The notes beneath the pieces are model-generated. The model saw only the letters and a program-made list of their open reading frames with translations. It did not search any database and was not told the DNA's origin. Source: a virus. Taken from it: a stretch of DNA of 36,949 nucleotides. The translations under genes and the position numbers were made by a program. The stretch is taken from the IMG/VR virus record IMGVR_UViG_3300020129_000209, positions 1-36,949 of that record; one strand, 5' to 3'. Below are positions 1 through 7,271 of this stretch, piece after piece; position 1 is the first letter of the stretch, and each line of letters begins with the position of its first letter.

Positions 1-873
1 GGCTACGGCAACGCCGGTACCGCCTGCGCGCCCGGTGCCCGCCGATCCCGCCACGTCGCCGTTGCCACCCGCGCCGCCGGTACCGGCGTTGCCGTAGCCG
101 CCCGCGCCGCCCGTGCCAGCCACGCCGCTGGCGCCGCCGGTGCCCTTCTTGCCGCCGTACGCCTTCAGCCACTGGCCAAACGTGGCGTCGGGGGCGTCGG
201 TACCGTTGTTGCCGGCGGTGTTGTCCGTGGTGACGGCGGCGCCGCCCAGCGGCCGCGCGCCGAACGTGACGGCTTCCGTCGCGCCGAGGATCGACGCGGG
301 GAACTCCTCGGTCGCCACGCCGCTCGCGCCGCCGCCACCGCCGCCCTGTTCAGATCCGGAACCCCGGCTACCGCTGCCAGCGCTGGCTCCCCACGGAACG
401 AGCTCCACCCGCACCCACGCGGGCGCGTACGTGCCCACGGTCGGTGGCTTCGTCCAGGTGCCGTTGGCGGTGAATGTCTGAATGTCCGGCGCCGGCGGAA
501 TGGTCGGGACGACGACAGGCGCGGGCGGGCTGTGCCGGTGCCAACGGCCGACCTTCACGTTGGCGACGGCAACGCGCCCGGCGCTGTAGCCCTTGCCGCC
601 GTTGTCGGCGTCGGTGCTGGTCGGGTGCCAGACGAACATGCCCTCGCCCCCGTCCATGGCGTCGACGTAGCCCGCCAGCATCGTCGCGGCCGGGCCGCGG
701 TTGCCGGTGACGTCGCCCAGCGTCTTGCGCAGTTCGGCCAGCGAGCCGACAGCGTGAGCGCGAAGCTTGGGCGCGCGCTCGGGGATCACCTCTTGGTTGA
801 GGGCCTCCCGTTGGGCCTGGGCGAGGTTCCCCTTGCCCGGGTCGGTGGGCCGGCCCCGCGGCTCGCTGCTCAT
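1..873 (-). CDS. Glycine-rich tail fibre / receptor-binding protein, N-terminal part (runs off the window)
   Basis: Starts at ATG 873, overlapping the stop of the adaptor gene as ATGA, and stays open through position 1 (291 codons). Residues about 60-110 hold a segment (GGEGMFVWHPTSTDADNGG ... GRWHRH) of the kind found near the start of phage tail spikes and fibres. It is followed by a proline linker and FTANGTWTKP, the usual entry to the glycine-rich domain of phage fibres. From about residue 165 the protein is dominated by Gly/Ala/Thr repeats. The same frame continues in the segment 36949-36593; joined, the protein would be 409 residues. Family knowledge supports a surface-exposed adhesin at the tail tip. 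The exact receptor is unknown. Confidence 0.8.
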   Translation of the reverse strand, partial: MSSEPRGRPTDPGKGNLAQAQREALNQEVIPERAPKLRAHAVGSLAELRKTLGDVTGNRGPAATMLAGYVDAMDGGEGMFVWHPTSTDADNGGKGYSAGRVAVANVKVGRWHRHSPPAPVVVPTIPPAPDIQTFTANGTWTKPPTVGTYAPAWVRVELVPWGASAGSGSRGSGSEQGGGGGGASGVATEEFPASILGATEAVTFGARPLGGAAVTTDNTAGNNGTDAPDATFGQWLKAYGGKKGTGGASGVAGTGGAGGYGNAGTGGAGGNGDVAGSAGTGRAGGTGVAVA

Positions 874-1511
874 CGGCGGTAGAACATTCCGGGCAGCCCA
901 CGCGGACGCACGTCGCGCGGGCGCACGGGGTCAAAGCTGCGCTGGCGGCCGGCCCAGGCCTCAGCGCGCGCCTTGCACACCGCGAACAGGGGAGCGAGGT
1001 TCGACGTCGACGATTCCTCGCTCGCCAGGCACTTGATCGCCGCGTGCAGCTCGAAGTACTCCCGGTGCGGCGCTAGCTCGGCGTCCAGGTTCACCAGGGG
1101 CGTCAGGATGACGGGCAGCGGGTTGTAGCGCAGCTCGTAGACGCCCACGGACCACTCGAGGGGATCGATGTAGAGATTGACGCCCTCGACGCGGTAGGTG
1201 CGCTTGCCGGCCTGCTCGTCGCCGGCGCGGAAGATCGGGCAGCGGTCGGACGAATTGGCGTCCTTCGTCACCTTGAAGACCGCCCCGAAGTCAGCGGGCA
1301 GGGGAGCGTAGGGCGTCGCGGTGTCGGTAATGGTCAGCGTGGTCGGCGTGACCCGCCAGCCGGCGTTGACGGCGCCACAGTCCGTGTAGAACGCGGTGAC
1401 GGCGTCATTGATTGCGGCATCCCACTCGTCATCGCCCCAGGGCCCGCCCACCTGCATGTTTGCAGCGGTGCGGGCCCTGCTGACGAGCGATTCGAGTGGG
1501 ACGCCGGCCAT
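870..1511 (-). CDS. Head-tail adaptor/connector protein
   Basis: 213 residues from ATG 1511. The N-terminal part is helical (SLVSRARTAANM ... DDEWDAAINDAVTAFYTDCG), followed by a beta-rich middle with short motifs (PYAPLPADFGAVFKV, YELRYNPLP) and a helical, basic C-terminus. This organisation and position, between capsid genes and tail fibre/nozzle, match the adaptor proteins of short-tailed phages that dock the tail nozzle onto the portal (gp7/gp11/tail-tubular-A type). The stop overlaps the tail-fibre ATG by 4 nt, so the two are probably translationally coupled. The assignment is by context and fold-like pattern, not by a signature motif. Confidence 0.6.
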   Translation of the reverse strand: MAGVPLESLVSRARTAANMQVGGPWGDDEWDAAINDAVTAFYTDCGAVNAGWRVTPTTLTITDTATPYAPLPADFGAVFKVTKDANSSDRCPIFRAGDEQAGKRTYRVEGVNLYIDPLEWSVGVYELRYNPLPVILTPLVNLDAELAPHREYFELHAAIKCLASEESSTSNLAPLFAVCKARAEAWAGRQRSFDPVRPRDVRPRGLPGMFYRR

Positions 1512-1514
1512 AGG

Positions 1515-1784
1515 TTATTCCTCGGCGTCGGCTTCTTCGGTGTCCGGCTCGGCCGCCGCCGGCTTCTTGTCCTTCATGCAGGCCGAGATGAGGTCGACCA
1601 TCGCGCCGTCGAACTCCTCCCGGTCCTTCTCGTCGACACCCAGGATCGAGGACAGGTCATCGAGCGCGCGTTGCTTGACCTTGCCGTACCCCTCGCCCTC
1701 GGCGACCACGACGACGGCGTCAGGTCCCTTCTCGCCGCCGCCCTTCTTCGCGCGGCCGGCGATCTTGTCGATGTAGTCCCCCAT
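1515..1784 (-). CDS. Small acidic protein of the head module, unknown function
   Basis: 89 residues, ATG 1784, TAA stop. A basic glycine-rich N-terminus (GRAKKGGGEKG) is followed by a helical middle (KVKQRALDDLSSILGVDEKDREEFDGAM) and a very acidic, alanine-rich tail. It sits 11 nt after the possible decoration protein and 3 nt before the adaptor. I do not recognise the family. Small acidic proteins here in podoviruses may be minor virion or assembly factors, but nothing in the sequence proves it. Confidence 0.6.
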   Translation of the reverse strand: MGDYIDKIAGRAKKGGGEKGPDAVVVVAEGEGYGKVKQRALDDLSSILGVDEKDREEFDGAMVDLISACMKDKKPAAAEPDTEEADAEE

Positions 1785-1795
1785 GGTGGCGAGAC

Positions 1796-2224
1796 TCAGT
1801 ACGAGATGAACGCGACGACGTAGACGATCGAGTTGTCGGGCAACTCGGCGTCGATGTAGTTGGTGGCGTCGGTCGAAGGGTTGAGGAACTGCCCTTCGAA
1901 CGTGCCGTCCAGCGCCGACCGGTCCATGTCGTTGTCGCGGATGATGAACACGCCGCCCTTGGTCTTCGCGCCGTAGACCACGTCATCGGGGCCCTGGATG
2001 CACGCGAATGCGCCGTGAAACACGCGAATCCCCTTCGCCAGGGGCGTCCCGGGCGCAACGGAGAACGTGTAGCGGCCTGTCTTGGCCGCCGTCTTGGTGG
2101 CGATGACGCCGGAGTCCCCCGGAAGGTCCTGCGACGCGATGACGCCCGCGACGCCCGTGATGAACGAGTGCGCGATGACCGCGAAGTTGCGCCGATTCAG
2201 GACGCCTGCAATTGGATTGAACAT
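1796..2224 (-). CDS. Probable head decoration or minor capsid protein
   Basis: 142 residues from ATG 2224 with an AAAGGAAA ribosome site. It lies immediately after the major capsid gene, from which it is separated by an intrinsic terminator (2242-2280). The sequence is rich in short beta-prone segments (GRYTFSVAPGTPLAKGIRVF, GGVFIIRDNDMDRSALDGTF, NSIVYVVAFISY) with no signal peptide or membrane segment. A capsid decoration or head-fibre role is inferred from position and composition; no family motif is recognised. Confidence 0.55.
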   Translation of the reverse strand: MFNPIAGVLNRRNFAVIAHSFITGVAGVIASQDLPGDSGVIATKTAAKTGRYTFSVAPGTPLAKGIRVFHGAFACIQGPDDVVYGAKTKGGVFIIRDNDMDRSALDGTFEGQFLNPSTDATNYIDAELPDNSIVYVVAFISY

Positions 2225-2241
2225 GGTCGTTTCCTTTGCTG

Positions 2242-2280
2242 AAAACGACGGGCCGGCGCTCGTACAGCCGACCCGTCGTT
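2242..2280 (-). terminator. Intrinsic terminator after the major capsid gene
   Basis: On the minus strand a 14-bp stem (AACGACGGGTCGGC pairing with GCCGGCCCGTCGTT through one G-U wobble) with a 9-nt loop (TGTACGAGC) runs into TTTTC. It begins 10 nt after the capsid stop codon and ends 17 nt before the next ATG. The T-run is short, so it may be partial, acting as a transcript attenuator that favours capsid mRNA. Confidence 0.75.
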
Positions 2281-2290
2281 CTCGGTTGGA

Positions 2291-3580
2291 TTACGTCTTG
2301 TGGACGCAGACCACGTTGACGATCGGGTTGTTGCAGCCGATCGTCCCGTAGTAGCCCATGCGGGACTCGACGGCCGCGGCGTCCGTCATGCGCAAGACCT
2401 GGCCGACGCCGTCATCGTTGATGAAGCGCGGAACCTCAGCGCTCCCGCACCCGTAGAACTTCACGGTCTTGAGGTCGAGGAGGTAGGAGCGCTTGACCGG
2501 GCAGTACCGGTCGGGCTGCACCTTCACCTCGCCGTTGTCGGTCTGGATCTTGATGCCCTGGAACGAGATGCCGTAGGGCCCGCGGGTCGTGTCCGGCCGG
2601 TACTTGGCCGATCCGAGGGTCAGGATTTCCTTGTAGTTCGTGTTGTTGGTGAAATACACCATCGACTCCGGGCTCCCGCCGTAGCGAGCGCTCGCGGTGA
2701 TGGCGTCGATGCACTGATCCTCCTTGTTCTTCGTGGAGGCCGTGAAGTCGAGGATGGTTCCACGCAGCAACGCGGACTTGGACCGGTCCACGCCGGACGC
2801 GACGTCGAGGGTGGTCGGCACGGTGGTCGGGAACCACGCGTCCAAACCGTTGAGGCCCGTCGGCGTCGGAGTCGCGCCGACGCCCCGGTTGCCTTCCGGG
2901 AACACGAAGTCGCCAACCGCGATGGCCGCAATGGCCGTCGACAGGTTTTGCGTCATCGTGATGTAGCCCTTTTCGAAGTCCTCGACGCCGACCACTTCCA
3001 TCGTCGCGCCGGCGTTGCGCGCGGCCGAGGTGTGGTCGTCGGGGGCCGCGATCAGGGTCATCCCGTCGATGAAGAGGACCGAGTCCTCCGGCTCCTTCAG
3101 GATCATCCGCGTGGACGCGATGTTGGTGGTCGCGTCGATCTGCCCGATGCACCCGAACCCGTTCCGATACACGTCGGTCGAGAACTGGTGCATGATGCCC
3201 TCACTCACGCCGTCGAGCTGCGTGCAGAGGTCGTCGTACACGGCGCCGGCGCTGTCGCTGGCCGCCGCGAGCAACAGCGAGTCGATCTGCGCGACGCCGA
3301 ACTTCTTGTACCACTGCGGAAGGAACTGATAGACCTTCGTGATACCCGTCGACGTCTTGGCGCGGTTCTGAGCCGTCGCGAAGTCGTTGGAGACGGCCGG
3401 CGAGGCCGAGTTGCGGATCGGAATGACGGGCTTGAGACCCGACCACCGAACCTTCTTGATCATCGCGGCGAGAGCGCCCTTCGACCAGCCGACCTTCCCG
3501 CGATACGGAAGGTCGTAGTGCAACATCAACGCATCGGAGAGCGTGGTGATTGTTGCGCCAGGAGTAGACCCTTGTGCCAT
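2291..3580 (-). CDS. Major capsid protein
   Basis: 429 residues, ATG 3580, GTGAGG ribosome site 7 nt upstream, TAA stop. It lies after portal and scaffold in the standard podovirus order and has the length and composition of an HK97-fold shell protein: a flexible Ser/Thr-rich N-terminus, a helical stretch (TKVYQFLPQWYKKFGVAQID), and a beta-rich domain with DDHTSAARNAGATMEVVGVE and GGSPESMVYFTNNTNYKE. It forms the icosahedral shell around the DNA. It is the only late gene flanked by both its own promoter (3681-3708) and an intrinsic terminator (2242-2280), consistent with the need for hundreds of copies. Its start codon lies in one arm of an 11-bp inverted repeat. Confidence 0.85.
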   Translation of the reverse strand: MAQGSTPGATITTLSDALMLHYDLPYRGKVGWSKGALAAMIKKVRWSGLKPVIPIRNSASPAVSNDFATAQNRAKTSTGITKVYQFLPQWYKKFGVAQIDSLLLAAASDSAGAVYDDLCTQLDGVSEGIMHQFSTDVYRNGFGCIGQIDATTNIASTRMILKEPEDSVLFIDGMTLIAAPDDHTSAARNAGATMEVVGVEDFEKGYITMTQNLSTAIAAIAVGDFVFPEGNRGVGATPTPTGLNGLDAWFPTTVPTTLDVASGVDRSKSALLRGTILDFTASTKNKEDQCIDAITASARYGGSPESMVYFTNNTNYKEILTLGSAKYRPDTTRGPYGISFQGIKIQTDNGEVKVQPDRYCPVKRSYLLDLKTVKFYGCGSAEVPRFINDDGVGQVLRMTDAAAVESRMGYYGTIGCNNPIVNVVCVHKT

Positions 3581-3643
3581 TGCGAAACCTCACGAGCCAG
3601 GAGTTGTGGGAACACACACTCCGCCGACCGGTGGTTTCGCAAT
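3579..3643 (-). promoter_or_regulatory. Leader hairpin overlapping the capsid start codon
   Basis: ATTGCGAAACC (3643-3633 on the minus strand) and GGTTTCGCAAT (3589-3579) are a perfect 11-bp inverted repeat separated by 43 nt. The 3' arm covers the AT of the capsid ATG and the end of the GUGAGG ribosome site. The loop holds a further small stem (TGTG TTCC CACA). A second imperfect copy of the 5' arm (ACTGCGAAACGG) lies just upstream. Folding in the mRNA would hide the start; the regulatory role is inferred. Confidence 0.55.
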
Positions 3644-3680
3644 TCGGGCCGTTTCGCAGTTTCAGCGGGAGACAATCGCG

Positions 3681-3708
3681 ACTGTACGCGTGGCGCCTGC
3701 CTCGTCAA
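3681..3708 (-). promoter_or_regulatory. Late promoter for the major capsid gene
   Basis: Minus strand: TTGACG (3708-3703), 16-nt spacer, TACAGT (3686-3681) followed by CG. The same box pair and spacing recur at 26591-26564 and, with TTGCCA, at 9836-9809. The -35 box contains the stop codon of the DUF5681 gene. Transcription would begin about 95 nt before the capsid ATG, producing a structured leader. Confidence 0.7.
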
Positions 3709-4085
3709 CTCTCGTTATTTGCGGTCGCAGTGGCCGTTAATTGAGCCACCTCCGCCTCCTTTCGTTTGCGAGCCTCCTCCAATGCCGCTTCCATCATTTC
3801 TTTGGCCAGCGCCTTGACCGATTCGTCGTCGAGCGCGCGCTTGGGCAGGCCAATGCCGTAGGCCGCGCAGAACTGGATTGCCCAGGTCTGCTTTGGGCTT
3901 TTGTCGTCGAAGGCGTAGCGGAGAACGACGTCCGTGAGCGAGCGCTTGTACATCGGATCCGGGACGTTGAAAGCGTCCCGCATCCGCCGCGCGAACTCGA
4001 TTGTGCCCTTCGGCTTACCCGCCGGGTTGCCGCTCTTCCCCTTCTTGAACGGGGTCAGCTGTTTCGGGACGGGACGTTTGCCCAC
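3705..4085 (-). CDS. DUF5681-domain protein
   Basis: 126 residues from ATG 4085. Residues 10-27 (LTPFKKGKSGNPAGKPKG) carry the KxGxSGNPxGxPKG signature of DUF5681, a small basic domain common in phage packaging regions. A helical middle and a long amphipathic, Glu/Lys-rich helix follow (KEMMEAALEEARKRKEAEVA). The usual suggestion for this family in phages is DNA binding, possibly terminase-small-like, but here it sits between scaffold and capsid. The stop codon falls inside the capsid promoter. Confidence 0.65.
   Translation of the reverse strand: MGKRPVPKQLTPFKKGKSGNPAGKPKGTIEFARRMRDAFNVPDPMYKRSLTDVVLRYAFDDKSPKQTWAIQFCAAYGIGLPKRALDDESVKALAKEMMEAALEEARKRKEAEVAQLTATATANNES
3717..3737 (-). promoter_or_regulatory. 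Upstream activator-like site, capsid promoter
   Basis: The 21-mer ACGGCCACTGCGACCGCAAAT is reduced here to its core, TGCGACCGC, flanked by AT-rich ends; it lies 8 nt upstream of the -35 box. It matches the element before the 26591 promoter at 17 of 21 positions with identical spacing. It probably binds a late transcription activator; the protein is not identified. Confidence 0.5.
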
Positions 4086-4091
4086 AAAGGA

Positions 4092-5276
4092 TCACCGGAA
4101 GTTGAACCGGGCTTTGATCGCATTGCGGCGCTCGTCGGGATCGTCGGGCAGCTTCATCTCCTTGGCCGGGCGAGCGCCCGGGCCGGGAGAGCGGCGACCG
4201 AGTGCCGGCGCGGTGGGCTTGGGCTTCGGCTTGGGAGTGGGCGACGCTGACGAGGACCCGCCGCCGTTCTTCTTGGCGTAGGCCTCGAAGGCCTCCTTTT
4301 GCTCGTCGATGAGCTGCGCTTCGACGAGGGGCGCGGCCTCGGCGATGAAGGCCTTGCGGTCGCCGGCGGGCTTGCCGGCGTTCTCCCAGAGCCGCTGGGC
4401 GGTCTGCAGGACGAGCTCGCGGCCAGACATGACCACCGTCCGCCCGTCGGCACCGGGCACCGAGACGCGTGCGGTGGCGCGGACGACGGGGATGTCCAGG
4501 TCCTTGGTGACCGTCTCGACCACCTCCAGGGCTTCCCGCTTGTTCACCTCGCGCTCGCGCTGCTCGAGGCGCGTCAGCCGCTCGTTGACGGGATCGGGCG
4601 TGTTCGCCGCCGGCGCCGGCGTGGTGCCCTCGTTCGGGTCGGAGAGCAGCAGATCGATCGCCTGGTCCTTCGTGAGACCCTGGCGCTTGGCCGCGGCCAG
4701 GAGCCCGCCCTTCAGCGCCTCTTCCGCCGCCCTGCGCGCCTGGCGCTCGTTGCCCAGCTCGCGCTCGAGGGTGAGCCGCTTCTGCTCGGCGTCCACGGAG
4801 GCCATCAGGTCGCGCCGGCTCGGCGGCTTCTCGTCGGCGCCGCTCGCCGCGGCCGCGGGCTCTTCCTCGGTCTCCGTCTCGCCGCCCTCGGTGGTCTCGG
4901 TCGTCTCGCCGCCGTCGTCAGTGGCCCCGGCGGCGCCGGCGCCATCGTCATCGGTGTGTCCGAGCTGGCGGCCAAGCAGCGCGCGAATCTTCTGTTCCTT
5001 CTCCTCGGCGCTCTGCGCGGCCTGGCGCTCCTCGTGGTCCTCGTCGGGGATGACACCGTCGGGCGGCTGCTCGCCGAACTCGCTCGGGTTGGCGAGGTCG
5101 TTCCAGTCGGTGACCGTGGGATCCTGCAGCCGGGACTCCCCGGGGGCTGGCCTCACGCCGCCTTCGCGGGCGTTGGGGATCTTGGAAGCCGACGGAGACT
5201 CGACGCGGTTGTTGCGCGTGGGCGCTGCGCTACGGGACTGCGCGGGGCGCGCTGCTGCTGCACGTTTCGTTGCCAT
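4092..5276 (-). CDS. Scaffolding protein
   Basis: 394 residues, ATG 5276, AAAGG ribosome site. The N-terminus is basic and disordered, followed by an acidic low-complexity stretch (about 105-150, rich in Thr/Glu/Gly), then a long charged coiled-coil region (KRLTLERELGNERQARRAAE ... LTRLEQREREVNKREALEVV) and a Pro/Lys/Ser linker with a basic C-terminus (RRNAIKARFNFR). This layout, between portal and capsid, is that of internal scaffolds, which nucleate shell assembly through a basic C-terminal helix and leave before DNA packaging. The assignment rests on layout and synteny rather than on a conserved motif. Confidence 0.75.
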   Translation of the reverse strand: MATKRAAAARPAQSRSAAPTRNNRVESPSASKIPNAREGGVRPAPGESRLQDPTVTDWNDLANPSEFGEQPPDGVIPDEDHEERQAAQSAEEKEQKIRALLGRQLGHTDDDGAGAAGATDDGGETTETTEGGETETEEEPAAAASGADEKPPSRRDLMASVDAEQKRLTLERELGNERQARRAAEEALKGGLLAAAKRQGLTKDQAIDLLLSDPNEGTTPAPAANTPDPVNERLTRLEQREREVNKREALEVVETVTKDLDIPVVRATARVSVPGADGRTVVMSGRELVLQTAQRLWENAGKPAGDRKAFIAEAAPLVEAQLIDEQKEAFEAYAKKNGGGSSSASPTPKPKPKPTAPALGRRSPGPGARPAKEMKLPDDPDERRNAIKARFNFR

Positions 5277-5306
5277 GTTCAGACCTTTCGTTGCGAATTG
5301 AGGTGA

Positions 5307-7271
5307 CTACAGGACGGGAGCGGCCTCGGGCGTGGGCGCGAGGTTGGGCAGGGGAGCGATTGGCGCGGCCACGGGAGGTGCGGCCACAGGAGACAGGGCG
5401 AGCGGCGACGGCGGCCCAGCTGGCGCAGCGGGGAGCGCTGGTGCCGCACCAGCTGGCGCAGCGACCTTGCCCGCGGCCTTGTCGCGGGCGGCCTGGGCGA
5501 TCGGCTGCAGGTAGTCGAGCAGCTTGCGCATGTCGTACATCGACTCGAACGGATAGGACCCGTCCGCGTCGGCGCGCAGGTAGCGCAGGCGGCAGTACTC
5601 GAAGGTCTTGATGGGGTTCGCCCACTCGATCGGCGTGGTGTAGCGCCCGCCCTCGAGCAGCTCGTCGGCGAAGTTCTCGATCCACTCGAACTCCGCCAGC
5701 TTCACCTCCATGACGGATTCCAGATCCGGCACGCCCAGGACGCGCAGGATCTCGTCCTTGTCGAACCAGCCCGCCTTGACGGCGTCCATGGCCTTCTGCA
5801 GGCGCGCCGGGATGCTCTGCCCGAACAGCGACGTCGGGAACGCGCGCACGGTCACCGGGCCGCCGCTCGCGTCCATGTTGATCGTCGCGACGCGCCCGCG
5901 CTCGGCGGCGCGGTACTCGCGCGTGCCGCCGACGTCGGATTCCAGCGCGAACCACTTCTCGCCGACGCCGCAGACCATCGTCTCCCAGGTCTGCGACAGC
6001 TGCGACAGACGGTCGCTCTGAAGGTCCGTGACCGCCTCGATCGCGACGGCCGCGGTGACGCCCTGGGGCTTCGTGGCCTGGGCGGTGTTCTGCGACACTC
6101 CCAGAACCTCGAACATCCACTGTTTCTTCATCTCGAACCAGCGGTACGCGTCGGGGTCCACTGGCTTGGGGTTGTGGAAGGTGACCGGGCGCCCCGGCAC
6201 GTCGTTGACGTACTGGACGATCTCGTTGGTCATCTTCTCCGGCGCGTGCGGCCCGGACATGAAGAGCTTCGCCGACAGGTGATGGGCGGCGTCGATCTCG
6301 CCGACGGTTTCGTCCAGGCCCGTCTGAATGCCGCGCACCTTGTCGAGCGCAGAGCGGCCCCAGAAGCCCGTGCCCTCGGCGAAGTCGAACCTGAAGATGT
6401 CGAAGGGCAGGAAGCGGTGTTTCCACTCGCCCTCCTCGCCGTCGCCTCCCATGCCGAACACCAACAGGTCGCCAACCATCATGACGTGACGGCCGCGGGG
6501 GCCCTTCGCGTAGGCGTCGACCACGCGCACCATCGGCTGGCCGTTGCGACGGGCCAGGCCATACAGCCCGTCCGAACTGGTGTAGCCGGACGTGCTCGCG
6601 AGCCGCTCTGACCCGCTGATGATCTTGAAGCGCTCCTCGGTCGTCTTGCCGGCGAACCGCAACGCCTGGCGCTGCGTGATGTACCGGACGTGATAGGCGC
6701 ACTCGGGCCGGCCGTACTTGCCGTCATCGGCGTCGATCTTCAGCTCCCACGACGGGAACCGGCCGAGGCTCGTCACAATCTCCTCGTCGTCGGTGCCCTG
6801 AAACAGCATCTCCTGATACGTCTTCAGGACGCCGCCCCGGCCCATGAGGGCGTCGCGGAAGGCCAGGGAGGCCTGCTGCTGATACTCCTCGCGCTGCGCC
6901 CAGGCATCGCTGGCGGCGGTGCGGTCCCGGCACAGCTTCTGCGTCTTGTAGTTGCCCGCCTCGGGAATGAACTGCGCGCGCGGACGGAACGAGCAGATGC
7001 GGCTGACGATGGTGCTAATCACCGAGTAGCTGGCGTTGAACTTCAGTGTCGCGGCGGCGCCGGCGATCTCGGCATAGCTCCACAGGTCCGCCATGGAGAT
7101 GGCGTTGAACGGCCGCCCGCTGTAGAGCGCCAGATCGACGAGCAGCGCGACGAGGCTGCCCTGTTCTTCGGGCGACGTCTCGATCGCCGACACGGCCTGG
7201 TCGAGCTTCGACCGCACGTCATCGGGATCTGTGACCTCGGCGTCACACCACTCTCGGTCAAATTCGTACAT
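5307..7271 (-). CDS. Portal protein
   Basis: 654 residues. ATG 7271 overlaps the terminase stop as TAATG; the stop is TAG, one of the few amber stops here. The sequence has the portal pattern: helical N-terminus, a stem/wing region (FLPFDIFRFDFAEGTGFWGR), and a clip/crown-side helical region (AVAIEAVTDLQSDRLSQLSQ, EKWFALESDVGGTREY). The last 60 residues are Ala/Pro-rich and probably disordered. It forms the dodecameric ring at the packaging vertex to which terminase, and later the adaptor and tail, bind. Position between terminase and scaffold supports the call. Confidence 0.85.
   Translation of the reverse strand: MYEFDREWCDAEVTDPDDVRSKLDQAVSAIETSPEEQGSLVALLVDLALYSGRPFNAISMADLWSYAEIAGAAATLKFNASYSVISTIVSRICSFRPRAQFIPEAGNYKTQKLCRDRTAASDAWAQREEYQQQASLAFRDALMGRGGVLKTYQEMLFQGTDDEEIVTSLGRFPSWELKIDADDGKYGRPECAYHVRYITQRQALRFAGKTTEERFKIISGSERLASTSGYTSSDGLYGLARRNGQPMVRVVDAYAKGPRGRHVMMVGDLLVFGMGGDGEEGEWKHRFLPFDIFRFDFAEGTGFWGRSALDKVRGIQTGLDETVGEIDAAHHLSAKLFMSGPHAPEKMTNEIVQYVNDVPGRPVTFHNPKPVDPDAYRWFEMKKQWMFEVLGVSQNTAQATKPQGVTAAVAIEAVTDLQSDRLSQLSQTWETMVCGVGEKWFALESDVGGTREYRAAERGRVATINMDASGGPVTVRAFPTSLFGQSIPARLQKAMDAVKAGWFDKDEILRVLGVPDLESVMEVKLAEFEWIENFADELLEGGRYTTPIEWANPIKTFEYCRLRYLRADADGSYPFESMYDMRKLLDYLQPIAQAARDKAAGKVAAPAGAAPALPAAPAGPPSPLALSPVAAPPVAAPIAPLPNLAPTPEAAPVL

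Noticed and set aside
2300-3817. Long plus-strand ORF opposite the major capsid gene (505 codons).
   Set aside because: Very GC-rich DNA leaves antisense frames open; the translation is a compositional mirror rich in Arg/Asp/Val, and the minus-strand capsid gene is clear.
4299-5306. Overlapping plus-strand ORFs of 330-335 codons opposite the scaffold gene.
   Set aside because: Two different frames are open at once, a sign of compositional openness, and both translations are low complexity.
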